Source: Pseudobacillus lumedeiriae (lineage in GTDB: Bacteria > Bacillota > Bacilli > Bacillales > Domibacillaceae). Taken from it: a stretch of 64,000 nt of DNA. The DNA is taken from NCBI RefSeq assembly GCF_044891285.1, contig NZ_JAUIYO010000004.1:62001-126000 (forward strand), given 5' to 3'. This document shows, piece by piece, positions 41,147-49,139 of the stretch (positions are counted from its first letter, which is position 1; every line of letters starts with the position of its first letter). The notes below the pieces were generated by a model that was not told the DNA's origin, did not search any database, and saw only the letters and a program-made list of their open reading frames with translations. The position numbers and the translations under genes were made by a program.

Positions 41147-41215
41147 TCAACAACACTTGCTTTCTACAGTGCTCATGATCCTCCTTGATCAATGAACGTC
41201 CCCGGAAAGCAAACA
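41147..41215 (-). repeat. Family B repeat in the spo0F leader
   Basis: On the minus strand AAGGAGGATCATGAGCACTG then GAAAGCAAGTGTTGTTGA, matching the 4141-4232 copy with changes. It lies between the sigma-H promoter and the spo0F start, so it is part of the spo0F mRNA. Confidence 0.55.
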
Positions 41216-41264
41216 TTTTTAATCAGCTTAAAGATGCTTAAAATTGACTTCGTCTATAAACCGA

Positions 41265-41298
41265 TTTATGTATTTATAATATTTATGTATTTATAATA
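41265..41298. repeat. Perfect tandem 17-bp repeat upstream of spo0F
   Basis: TTTATGTATTTATAATA occurs twice without gap (41265-41281 and 41282-41298). It is very A/T-rich and just downstream of the sigma-H start region. Confidence 0.8.
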
Positions 41299-41341
41299 AA
41301 GAATAAACATTTTTCCCAGTCGTTTACTGTCCGTTTGTAAA

Positions 41342-41371
41342 TAATTCTGGCTTGATTCCCAAAATTCCTGC
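41342..41371 (-). promoter_or_regulatory. Sigma-H promoter of spo0F
   Basis: On the minus strand GCAGGAATT (41371-41363) matches the RNAGGAWWW -35 fully. After 12 bp, CCAGAATTA (41350-41342) matches RNNGAATWW except for the first base. spo0F is a sigma-H gene in B. subtilis. Confidence 0.75.
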
Positions 41372-41394
41372 TTGAATATACAAATTTCTGCTTT

Positions 41395-41423
41395 TTGCTC
41401 CAAAATTGAAAGAAATGTATAAT
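41395..41423 (+). promoter_or_regulatory. Sigma-A promoter of ywjG
   Basis: TTGCTC (41395-41400), 17-bp spacer, TATAAT (41418-41423). The -10 is perfect. It starts transcription about 20 bp before the ywjG start codon. Confidence 0.75.
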
Positions 41424-41449
41424 GAATGAACAAGTAAGGAGGCAGAAGC

Positions 41450-41971
41450 ATGTTAAAAATGTTTACCACTCAATTGAATGGCTTATTTCAACGAATTGCT
41501 GATAAAGAAGGAGATTCTATTGAAGATGGCGCTCGTCTGCTTGCGCAGGCAATCGTTGGTGAAGGCCATATTTACATACAAGGATTTGGAGAAATGAAAG
41601 CGGTGGAAGCAGAAGCACTAGCCGGTGCCGAACCGTTCACCCGCTGCCAGCGGCTCGATACAGCTGATACACTAACAGCAAGCGACCGTGTTCTTCTTGT
41701 CAGCCGTTTCGCTCACGATTCCGAAGCCTTGGCTGCTGCGTCTATTCTCCAAGAAAAAGACATTCCTTTCGTCGCCGCAGCCGGTCTCGTACAAACGGAA
41801 GAAGATGCACTCGATGCACTTGCAGATGTGTTTATCGACACGAAACTGATTAAAGGCTTACTTCCTGACGAAACAGGCGGCCGCACAGGCTTTCCATCGA
41901 GCCTCGCTGCACTGTATATTTACTTTTTACTAAAGCTGACAATAGACGAAATCTTACGGGATCAAGACTGA
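41450..41971 (+). CDS. ywjG: YwjG family protein (DUF2529)
   Basis: A 173-aa cytosolic protein of the DUF2529 family, which resembles sugar-isomerase (SIS) folds but has no assigned role. The blocks YIQGFGEMKAVEAEALAGAEPF and SLAALYIYFLLKLTIDEIL fit the family (quoted as two short stretches at about residues 33 and 147). AAGGAGG precedes the ATG. It stands between spo0F (divergent) and pyrG (convergent), as in B. subtilis. Confidence 0.85.
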   Translation: MLKMFTTQLNGLFQRIADKEGDSIEDGARLLAQAIVGEGHIYIQGFGEMKAVEAEALAGAEPFTRCQRLDTADTLTASDRVLLVSRFAHDSEALAAASILQEKDIPFVAAAGLVQTEEDALDALADVFIDTKLIKGLLPDETGGRTGFPSSLAALYIYFLLKLTIDEILRDQD

Positions 41972-42014
41972 GTGAGCTCCCAAGATACAAACCCAGTCGT
42001 TTTCCAAATTATTA

Positions 42015-42051
42015 AAAAGCCTTTAAAGCGTTTTTTGCTTTAAAGGCTTTT
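42015..42051. terminator. Bidirectional terminator between ywjG and pyrG
   Basis: AAAAGCCTTTAAAGC (42015-42029) pairs perfectly with GCTTTAAAGGCTTTT (42037-42051). T-runs lie on both sides. It serves both convergent genes. Confidence 0.92.
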
Positions 42052-42057
42052 TTATGC

Positions 42058-43656
42058 TTATTGATTAGCCAGTGTCGCTTCAATAAATCCGCGGAAAAGC
42101 GGCTGCGGGCGAGTCGGGCGTGATGTAAATTCAGGATGGAACTGAGCCGCTACAAACCAAGGATGATCTTCTAACTCGATGATCTCCACAAGACGGCCAT
42201 CTGGACTTGTTCCAGAGAAGATAAATCCTTTTTTCTCCATTTCCTCACGATATTCATTGTTGAATTCATAGCGATGGCGATGACGCTCATATACCACTTC
42301 TTCCTGGTACGCTTCATATGCTTTTGATCCTTTTTGAAGCTTGCATGGATATAAACCTAGGCGCAGTGTGCCTCCGAGATCTTCCACATCTTTTTGTTCC
42401 GGCAGCAAGTCAATAACCGGGTACGGAGTTGCTGGATCAATTTCAGATGAATTGGCTCCTTCCAACTGAACGACGTTTCTTGCATACTCGATGGAAGCAA
42501 GCTGCATACCAAGGCAAATACCGAATAATGGCACGTTGTTTTCGCGGGCATATTTAATGGCTTCAATTTTACCAGAAATTCCACGGTCGCCAAAGCCGCC
42601 AGGTACTAAAATACCATCTGCACCTTTCAGTTTTGCTTCCGCATTTTCAGCATATAACTCGGCTGCACTGATCCAGTCGATCTCAACATCTGCATCAAAA
42701 ACATAACCAGCATGGCGCAGCGCTTCAACGACTGAAATATATGCATCTTGCAGCTCAACATATTTTCCAACAAGCGCAATCTTTGTTTTCTTTGTTAAGC
42801 TGCGAACTTGATGAACAAGCTCTTTCCAATCATCCATTTCTGCATCATGGCACTGAAGTTTTAAATGATGGCAGACAAGATCATCCATTTTCTGCTCTTG
42901 AAGAGAAAGCGGTACAGCATAAAGTGTATCTGCATCCATCGCTTCAATCACGGCTTCCGGCGCAATATCACAGAAAAGAGCTAACTTATCTTTCATATCT
43001 TGTGAAATTGGCATTTCTGTACGGACAACGATAATATTCGGCTGAATACCAAGGCTGCGAAGTTCCTTCACACTGTGCTGCGTTGGTTTTGTTTTCATTT
43101 CTCCAGCAGCTTTCAAATATGGGATCAATGTACAATGGATATACATAACATTGTCAGCACCGATATCACTTTTAATTTGGCGGATTGCCTCTAGGAATGG
43201 TAAAGACTCAATGTCTCCAACCGTTCCGCCAATTTCAGTAATGACAACGTCTGCTTTCGTTTCTTTACCCGCAAGAAAAACGCGGTCCTTGATTTCATTT
43301 GTGATATGCGGGATTACTTGCACTGTGCCGCCTAAGTATTCTCCGCGTCGTTCCTTACGCAAAACTGTTGAATAAATTTTACCAGTCGTGACGTTGCTAT
43401 GCTTATTTAAATTAATGTCAATGAAGCGCTCGTAATGACCTAAGTCCAAATCCGTTTCCGCACCGTCATCAGTAACGAATACTTCTCCATGCTGATAAGG
43501 GCTCATTGTTCCCGGATCGACGTTAATATATGGATCAAACTTTTGGATTGTCACTTTTAACCCACGGTTTTTTAACAAGCGGCCAAGAGAAGCAGCCGTA
43601 ATCCCTTTACCTAAAGAAGAAACAACTCCGCCTGTTACAAAGATATATTTAGTCAA
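42058..43656 (-). CDS. pyrG: CTP synthase
   Basis: Converts UTP to CTP using glutamine. The 532-aa product has the synthetase domain (FVTGGVVSSLGKGITAASLG, then GTMSPYQHGEVFVTDDG) and the class I glutamine amidotransferase domain with the nucleophile in FGICLGMQLA and the His-Glu pair in QFHPEF. It is controlled by a leader attenuator (43732-43837). It starts after GGGGG-rich sequence (AGGGGGC). Confidence 0.98.
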   Translation of the reverse strand: MTKYIFVTGGVVSSLGKGITAASLGRLLKNRGLKVTIQKFDPYINVDPGTMSPYQHGEVFVTDDGAETDLDLGHYERFIDINLNKHSNVTTGKIYSTVLRKERRGEYLGGTVQVIPHITNEIKDRVFLAGKETKADVVITEIGGTVGDIESLPFLEAIRQIKSDIGADNVMYIHCTLIPYLKAAGEMKTKPTQHSVKELRSLGIQPNIIVVRTEMPISQDMKDKLALFCDIAPEAVIEAMDADTLYAVPLSLQEQKMDDLVCHHLKLQCHDAEMDDWKELVHQVRSLTKKTKIALVGKYVELQDAYISVVEALRHAGYVFDADVEIDWISAAELYAENAEAKLKGADGILVPGGFGDRGISGKIEAIKYARENNVPLFGICLGMQLASIEYARNVVQLEGANSSEIDPATPYPVIDLLPEQKDVEDLGGTLRLGLYPCKLQKGSKAYEAYQEEVVYERHRHRYEFNNEYREEMEKKGFIFSGTSPDGRLVEIIELEDHPWFVAAQFHPEFTSRPTRPQPLFRGFIEATLANQ

Positions 43657-43731
43657 TTTGAAAAGCCCCCTTCAATCTATTGTTCCTTTTATTATTTAAA
43701 TGAATACACGATTTTTATGAGGGCAAAAAGC

Positions 43732-43801
43732 AAAAAAGCCCCCGTTACTTAACACAGTAAAGGGAGCGTTATAAACGTCAACTTGTCTCCTTAAAGAGCC
43801 C
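43732..43801 (-). promoter_or_regulatory. CTP-sensing attenuator in the pyrG leader
   Basis: The transcript is predicted to start GGGCTC at 43801. Downstream, GCTCCC (43767-43762) pairs with GGGGGC (43743-43738) to form a terminator followed by six U. In B. subtilis pyrG, low CTP causes repeated G addition at the GGGC start, and the poly-G strand pairs with the C/U-rich 5' arm of the terminator to prevent it. All elements of that mechanism are present here. Confidence 0.88.
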
Positions 43802-43808
43802 AAATAAC

Positions 43809-43837
43809 ATACTACAATTTGAAATAAAGGAGGTCAA
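43809..43837 (-). promoter_or_regulatory. Sigma-A promoter of pyrG
   Basis: On the minus strand TTGACC (43837-43832), 17-bp spacer, TAGTAT (43814-43809); the GGGCTC initiation sequence follows 7 nt after the -10. Confidence 0.85.
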
Positions 43838-43854
43838 GAAAAGATTAATTTTCT

Positions 43855-44403
43855 TTATTTTAAGTCTTCTTCCTCGTCTTCGTCGAGATCGTATTCATCT
43901 TCGGCCGCAAGATCATCTTCAAATTCCTCGTCCTCGTCCTCGTCAAGATCGTCCAGATCCTCTTCGTCGACTTCTTCTATATCCTCGTCATCTAGATCTT
44001 CAAAATCGTCCTCGTCAAATTCTTCATCTTCTTCGACTACATCCACTTCATCCAGATCCTCTTCATCGAAGTCGATTTCTTCTTTAGATGCTTTTTTCGT
44101 TTTCTTCTTTTTCGCTTTCACAGCAGGTGCTGCCTCTTCTTCCAGCTGATCAACTGGATACCATGCACGCAGACCCCAGCGATTTTCTCCAAATGTAATA
44201 AACCGGCCGTCAATATTTAGGTCGGTGTAAAACTGACTGATACGGGATTTCAATTCAACATCGCTTGATTCTTGATACTTCTGAATTTGAGAAAGTATTT
44301 CTTGAAATGCAATCGGCTGCTTGTTTTCTTTTAAAATAGCATAGGCGATTTCAATCATGGACATTTCTTTCAATTCTTCTGTAGACAATTGCTTCAAATT
44401 CAC
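43855..44403 (-). CDS. rpoE: RNA polymerase delta subunit
   Basis: Firmicute-specific RNA polymerase subunit that displaces nucleic acids and speeds recycling. The 182-aa product has an N-terminal HARE-HTH domain (residues about 10-90, ending GRFITFGENRWGLRAWYPVD). A Lys-rich patch (KAKKKKTKKASK) follows, then a disordered C-terminal tail almost wholly of Asp and Glu (about residues 115-182). The start is GTG 44403 with AAGGGAAG upstream. The acidic tail gives an unusual base bias at 43860-44060 but is a family trait. Confidence 0.96.
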   Translation of the reverse strand: MNLKQLSTEELKEMSMIEIAYAILKENKQPIAFQEILSQIQKYQESSDVELKSRISQFYTDLNIDGRFITFGENRWGLRAWYPVDQLEEEAAPAVKAKKKKTKKASKEEIDFDEEDLDEVDVVEEDEEFDEDDFEDLDDEDIEEVDEEDLDDLDEDEDEEFEDDLAAEDEYDLDEDEEEDLK

Positions 44404-44495
44404 ATCCGCACTTCCCTTCTCTATTTACACACTCAATTAGAGTGAAAAAGGCCATATTGATCATTATAAACACTCGCGCTTTCATTATGCCATAT

Positions 44496-44717
44496 TTATG
44501 TAAAGATTTCTGCTTTTTTTTCGTCTGTCTCCTCCTGAATAACTTCTTCAGGCAGTTTTTCATCCTTACTCTTTGTCCTTATCACAGCTAATGCCCGGTA
44601 AAACAAGAAAAAAGACAACAGGATAAAAGGGATGGCCCCGAGCTGAATATTATAAAGCCACAAAGCACTATACATACACGCTCCAAGCATAATGATACTT
44701 AAGGTTCTCTTTATCAT
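44496..44717 (-). CDS. Small hypothetical membrane protein, 73 aa
   Basis: Two hydrophobic segments (about residues 5-22 and 26-46) are followed by a charged tail (KSKDEKLPEEVIQEETDEKK). It has no lipobox or known motif. GGCGGGGTG lies 4-8 nt before the ATG. It is upstream of rpoE on the same strand with a 92-bp gap. I do not recognise the family; the topology suggests both ends are cytoplasmic. Confidence 0.6.
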   Translation of the reverse strand: MIKRTLSIIMLGACMYSALWLYNIQLGAIPFILLSFFLFYRALAVIRTKSKDEKLPEEVIQEETDEKKAEIFT

Positions 44718-44842
44718 TTCACACCCCGCCTTTTATCCGTTCCCTATTGTAATACTTCCCGGTAACCATTATAAAAGAAAAAATGCCCGATAAAGTAAAA
44801 AAGTTTCAAATGAGTCCTATGCACTGATTACTAGGCACCTTC

Positions 44843-44974
44843 CACTTTTCTTTTGCCCAGCTGCAGCGTCTTGCTCCTCGGGTCAAATAACCTTCCCCCA
44901 ACGAAGTCAAAAGGCGACTTCGTTGGGGGAAGAACATTTGCCTGTCCGAGCAAAACAGGCGCTTCCGCTTTTCT
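44843..44974 (+). repeat. Family A1 hairpin repeat downstream of icmF
   Basis: CAGCTGCAGCGTCTTGCTCC, GGGTCAAATAACCTTC and CAGGCGCTTCCGCTTTTC are present. The inner stem CTTCCCCCAACGAAGTC pairs with GACTTCGTTGGGGGAAG perfectly over 17 bp, the longest inner stem in the family. Confidence 0.88.
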
Positions 44975-45023
44975 TCTTACAATGCCCTTTCTTTTACATT
45001 TTTAATCGATTTTTGAAAAAAAC

Positions 45024-45057
45024 ACCGCAAAAAGAAGGTTGGATTTCTTTTTGCGGT
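45024..45057 (-). terminator. Terminator of icmF
   Basis: ACCGCAAAAAGAA (45024-45036) pairs perfectly with TTCTTTTTGCGGT (45045-45057). Seven U follow on the minus strand. Confidence 0.9.
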
Positions 45058-45066
45058 TATGTTTTC

Positions 45067-48000
45067 CTACATATTTCTTCTATACTGTCCTCCCACTTCG
45101 TAGAGGGCGGTTGTGATTTGACCAAGACTTGCTGTTTTTACAGTCTCCATCAGCTCAGCAAAAATGTTGCCGCCGCTGACAGCCTTTTCTTTTAAACGAA
45201 TGAGTGCTTGTTTTGCTTCTTGTTCGTGCTGCTGTTGGAACCGGCGCAGTTCGCTAATTTGATGCTCTTTTTCTTCCGCTGTTGCCCGTGCCAGTTCCAT
45301 GCTGTCAATCTCTTCTTCAGATGGCGGGTTCGGATTTAAGTATGTGTTCACGCCAATAATCGGAAGTTCTCCCGTATGTTTCAGCATTTCATAGTGCATC
45401 GATTCTTCTTGAATTTTTCCCCTTTGATACTGGGTTTCCATCGCTCCGAGCACACCGCCTCTGTCATTTAGACGTTCAAACTCCTGCAATACAGCTTCTT
45501 CCACAAGGTCGGTTAATTCTTCAATAATAAAAGATCCTTGCATCGGATTTTCATTTTTAGATAAGCCATGCTCTTTCGTAATAATAAGCTGAATCGCCAT
45601 CGCACGGCGCACAGACTCTTCTGTCGGTGTTGTGATTGCTTCATCGTAAGCGTTCGTATGAAGAGAGTTGCAATTATCCTGTAAAGCCATAAGCGCCTGC
45701 AGCGTTGTGCGGATATCATTAAAATCGATTTCCTGTGCGTGAAGTGAGCGGCCCGATGTCTGGATATGATACTTTAATTTTTGCGACCGTTCATTTGCAC
45801 CATATTTATCACGCATCGCTATCGCCCAAATACGGCGTGCTACCCGGCCAATCACTGTATATTCAGGGTCAAGGCCGTTTGAAAAAAAGAAAGATAGATT
45901 CGGAGCAAAGTCATTAATGTCCATGCCGCGGCTTAAATAGTACTCCACGTATGTGAAACCGTTTGCCAGTGTAAAAGCAAGCTGAGAAATAGGATTCGCT
46001 CCCGCTTCAGCAATATGGTAGCCCGAGATAGAGACAGAATAATAATTCCGGACAGACTCATCAATAAAATATTGCTGAATATCCCCCATCATCCGCAAGG
46101 CAAATTCTGTAGAGAAAATACACGTATTCTGCCCCTGGTCTTCTTTTAAAATATCTGCCTGCACCGTTCCACGGACGGTTTTCAATGTTTGTGCCCGCAC
46201 ATTCTTAAATTCTTCGATGGTCAGCACACGGCCAAGCTCTTCCTCTTTCTTCTTCACCTGCTGATCGATCGCTGTGTTCATAAACATCGCTAAAATAATC
46301 GGAGCCGGTCCGTTAATCGTCATAGAAACCGACGTAGACGGATGACAAAGATCAAAGCCGTCATACAACTTTTTCATGTCATTCAATGTACAAATGCTTA
46401 CGCCGCTCTCTCCTACTTTTCCATAGATATCGGGACGATGATCCGGATCTTCTCCGTACAGTGTGACAGAATCAAAAGCGGTACTTAACCGCTTCGCATG
46501 ATCATCTTTTGATAAGTAATGAAAACGACGGTTCGTTCTTTCTGGGGTGCCTTCCCCGGCAAATTGCCGTTTAGGGTCTTCCCCTTTTCGCTTAAACGGA
46601 AAGACTCCTGCCGTATACGGGAAATCGCCTGGTACGTTTTCCTTATAGACCCAACGGAGAATTTCTCCGTAATCCGCAAACTTCGGCAGTACTACCTTGG
46701 GAATCTTTAGTCCCGATAAGCTGACTGTTGTCAGCTCTGTGACTATTTCTTTGCCTCGAATGACCGCAACATATTCATTTCCCGCGTATTTTTCCTTTTG
46801 TTCACTCCAGCCGGCAAGCACTTTTTTCGACTCGGCTGTAAGCTGATTTTCTATGGCTGTTTTGAATGTTTCGAGTGATTGGATTACTTCTTCACCCGCT
46901 TGATTGCTTTTTGCTTCTTCCAATGCACCTTCAAGCTGGAATAAACGCCGGGCGGCGTGCACCTGCTCCTCTGCTTTTTGATGATAGCGGCGTATAGTTT
47001 CTGTAATTTCCCTTAAATAGTAGCGCCGGTCATTCGGAATGATCACATGCTGCTGGGCTATATCCGCTTTCTTACTGAAGGGCACACTCCACTTTTTTCC
47101 TGTTTTTTCATTGATCTTTTCCACAAGCGCGGCAAACAAAGCATTCGTGCCCGGGTCGTTAAATTGGCTGGCAATCGTCCCGTATACAGGCATGCTATCC
47201 AGCGGTTCATCAAACAATTGATGGCTGCGCTGGTACTGCTTTTGGACTTGGCGTTTTGCATCTTCTGATCCTTTTCTTTCAAACTTATTAATGACGATCA
47301 AATCAGCGTAATCAATCATGTCGATTTTCTCAAGCTGTGATGGAGCCCCAAATTCACTCGTCATCACATATAGGGATAGATCAGCAATTTCTGTAATCTC
47401 AGCATCTCCTTGGCCGATTCCACTCGTCTCAACGATGACTAAATCATAGCCTGCTGCTTTGACCACACTGATGGCATCTTTAATGGCCAGCGAAAGCTCC
47501 GAACGAGAATTACGGGTAGCGAGACTCCTCATAAAGACTCGGTCGGAAAAAATAGCATTCATCCGTATGCGGTCGCCTAATAGTGCACCGCCTGTTTTTT
47601 GCTTCGTCGGATCTACTGATAGAACACCAATCCTTTTATCGGGCCATTCATTAAGGAAACGGCGGATCAGTTCATCTGTTAATGAGCTCTTTCCTGCTCC
47701 TCCTGTACCGGTAATGCCGATAACCGGCGCTTCGCTTTCTATCGCCTGCAGTTGATCAAAAATGGCTTTCGCTTCTGCCTTTTGAGCTTCTTCCGCCTGT
47801 ACCTGACTTTCGGCAAGAGAAATAAACTTGGCTGCAGCGCCAATATTTCCTTTTTTCAACTCAGCAATTTCGTCCACTATCGAACTACCTATAGTAGGAA
47901 AATCGCACTCTTCCATCATTAAGTTAATCATGCCTTGCAGCCCGTTGATCCGTCCGTCTTCAGGAGAGAAAATCCGGGCAATCCCGTAATCATGCAGCTC

Positions 48001-48336
48001 TTTTATTTCCCGTGGAATAATCACCCCGCCCCCGCCTCCGTAAATACGGATATGCGGGCACCCCTTTTCTTTTAACAAGTCATACATATATTTAAAGTAC
48101 TCAACGTGGCCGCCCTGGTAGGATGAAATCGCGATTCCCTGCACATCTTCCTGAATAGCAGCATTCACCACCTCTTCAACGGAGCGATTATGTCCTAAAT
48201 GAATGACTTCCGCGCCGCTTGATTGTAAAATACGGCGCATAATATTGATCGATGCGTCATGTCCATCAAACAGACTGGAAGCTGTCACAAAGCGAATGTG
48301 ATGTGTCGGCTTATACACCGTCACCAGCTGGCTCAT
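45067..48336 (-). CDS. icmF: Fused isobutyryl-CoA mutase IcmF
   Basis: Adenosylcobalamin enzyme that interconverts isobutyryl-CoA and n-butyryl-CoA and carries its own G-protein chaperone. The 1089-aa product has an N-terminal B12 domain with D24-G-H26-D (lower axial His). A MeaI-type GTPase follows, with P-loop GITGTGGAGKSS (residues 207-218) and DPTKQKTGGALLGDRIRMN. Then comes a linker, and from about residue 550 the substrate-binding TIM barrel (NGPAPIILAMFMNTAID, QTSGRSLHAQEIDFNDIRTT). The length fits the Geobacillus IcmF type. It lies 18 bp after a TetR gene and has its own terminator. The context of acyl-CoA genes supports valine or branched-fatty-acid catabolism. Confidence 0.95.
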   Translation of the reverse strand: MSQLVTVYKPTHHIRFVTASSLFDGHDASINIMRRILQSSGAEVIHLGHNRSVEEVVNAAIQEDVQGIAISSYQGGHVEYFKYMYDLLKEKGCPHIRIYGGGGGVIIPREIKELHDYGIARIFSPEDGRINGLQGMINLMMEECDFPTIGSSIVDEIAELKKGNIGAAAKFISLAESQVQAEEAQKAEAKAIFDQLQAIESEAPVIGITGTGGAGKSSLTDELIRRFLNEWPDKRIGVLSVDPTKQKTGGALLGDRIRMNAIFSDRVFMRSLATRNSRSELSLAIKDAISVVKAAGYDLVIVETSGIGQGDAEITEIADLSLYVMTSEFGAPSQLEKIDMIDYADLIVINKFERKGSEDAKRQVQKQYQRSHQLFDEPLDSMPVYGTIASQFNDPGTNALFAALVEKINEKTGKKWSVPFSKKADIAQQHVIIPNDRRYYLREITETIRRYHQKAEEQVHAARRLFQLEGALEEAKSNQAGEEVIQSLETFKTAIENQLTAESKKVLAGWSEQKEKYAGNEYVAVIRGKEIVTELTTVSLSGLKIPKVVLPKFADYGEILRWVYKENVPGDFPYTAGVFPFKRKGEDPKRQFAGEGTPERTNRRFHYLSKDDHAKRLSTAFDSVTLYGEDPDHRPDIYGKVGESGVSICTLNDMKKLYDGFDLCHPSTSVSMTINGPAPIILAMFMNTAIDQQVKKKEEELGRVLTIEEFKNVRAQTLKTVRGTVQADILKEDQGQNTCIFSTEFALRMMGDIQQYFIDESVRNYYSVSISGYHIAEAGANPISQLAFTLANGFTYVEYYLSRGMDINDFAPNLSFFFSNGLDPEYTVIGRVARRIWAIAMRDKYGANERSQKLKYHIQTSGRSLHAQEIDFNDIRTTLQALMALQDNCNSLHTNAYDEAITTPTEESVRRAMAIQLIITKEHGLSKNENPMQGSFIIEELTDLVEEAVLQEFERLNDRGGVLGAMETQYQRGKIQEESMHYEMLKHTGELPIIGVNTYLNPNPPSEEEIDSMELARATAEEKEHQISELRRFQQQHEQEAKQALIRLKEKAVSGGNIFAELMETVKTASLGQITTALYEVGGQYRRNM

Positions 48337-48354
48337 TCTTCTCCCCCCTTTATG

Positions 48355-48987
48355 TTATGCCTTGTAGCCATCAATCCCTGAAAAAAGCAACTCCGTCTGC
48401 AAATTGATATACTCTTCAATCGTAAAGTTTTTTTGCAAAGCCCAACGGCGAAACGCCCACATCTGCCCCTGAACAAAAATATTTTGAGCGAGCATATGAA
48501 GCTGCTGACCTCCCAGGTGAAGTTCTCCATTCTCTATACAGCGGTGAATAAGCCTCTCAAACATACCAACCATGTCCATCTCCTTTTTCAGTACATAGGG
48601 CAGTGCGTCTTTCGGAAGCGACTTTGTTTCCTGATACATAACGAGCACTTCATCCTGCATGTCGTCTACCACTTTAAAATAATAACCAATCCCAAGTTTC
48701 AGGCTTGCGAGCGTCCCGGCCTCTAAATCAATTTGCTGCAAACGGCCCTTTACTTCATCGTAGATACTGTCGCACACTAAATAAAGGACATCTTCCTTTG
48801 TCCGGATATACTCATAAAGCGTACCGATACTGAATCCAGCCGCTTTAGCGATCTCCCTCGTCGTTGTCCGGTGAAACCCCTTTTGCTTAAACAAATGAAC
48901 TGCTCCTTTAATCATCTCAGCGCGCCTTTTTTGAATTAATTGCTCATCTTTTACAGATGCATGTACTTTTCTCTTATCTACCTTCAT
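48355..48987 (-). CDS. TetR/AcrR family transcriptional regulator
   Basis: A 210-aa regulator. The N-terminal helix-turn-helix is TTTREIAKAAGFSIGTLYEY (about residues 43-62), in the usual MIKGAVHLFKQKGFHRTTT context. The C-terminal helical ligand domain resembles acyl-CoA-responsive FadR-like regulators, but this is weak. The start at 48987 follows GGTGG by 9 nt. It is in the same direction as icmF (18-bp gap), so it probably controls its own operon and perhaps the adjacent acyl-CoA genes. The candidate operators at 53965 and 56529 may be its targets or those of a FadR encoded elsewhere. Confidence 0.85.
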   Translation of the reverse strand: MKVDKRKVHASVKDEQLIQKRRAEMIKGAVHLFKQKGFHRTTTREIAKAAGFSIGTLYEYIRTKEDVLYLVCDSIYDEVKGRLQQIDLEAGTLASLKLGIGYYFKVVDDMQDEVLVMYQETKSLPKDALPYVLKKEMDMVGMFERLIHRCIENGELHLGGQQLHMLAQNIFVQGQMWAFRRWALQKNFTIEEYINLQTELLFSGIDGYKA

Positions 48988-49014
48988 TTTTTTCAACCAC
49001 CTTTATCGCAACAT

Positions 49015-49058
49015 AAGGAAGAGCAGAAAAGCGGAACCGTTCTTGCCTGCTCTTCCTT
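49015..49058 (-). terminator. Hairpin between acdA and the TetR gene
   Basis: AAGGAAGAGCAG (49015-49026) pairs perfectly with CTGCTCTTCCTT (49047-49058). There is no U-run on the minus strand, so termination is uncertain; the loop contains AAAAGCGGAA, as in family A repeats. Confidence 0.5.
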
Positions 49059-49139
49059 GCTTTAACTGTTTTGTTTACTGCGTCTACTATGTTATTCCAT
49101 ACCTCGAACACTTTGTTCACCTTCTCAAACTTTTCCGGG

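Larger units (their letters stand above)
41107..41449. other. spo0F/ywjG divergent control region
   Basis: 343 bp. From the spo0F side it holds a family B repeat (41147-41215), a perfect tandem 17-bp A/T repeat (41265-41298), the sigma-H promoter of spo0F (41342-41371) and the sigma-A promoter of ywjG (41395-41423). A TAGACGAAG sequence near 41247-41260 on the minus strand resembles a Spo0A box. Confidence 0.75.
44718..45066. other. Gap between 73-aa gene and icmF
   Basis: 349 bp. It holds about 120 bp of plain A/T-rich DNA upstream of the 73-aa gene, a well-preserved family A1 repeat (44843-44974) and the icmF terminator (45024-45057). Confidence 0.75.

Noticed and set aside
43860..44060. 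Low-complexity GAA/GAT tract as a possible repeat or assembly artefact
   Set aside because: It is the acidic C-terminal tail of rpoE, normal for the delta subunit.
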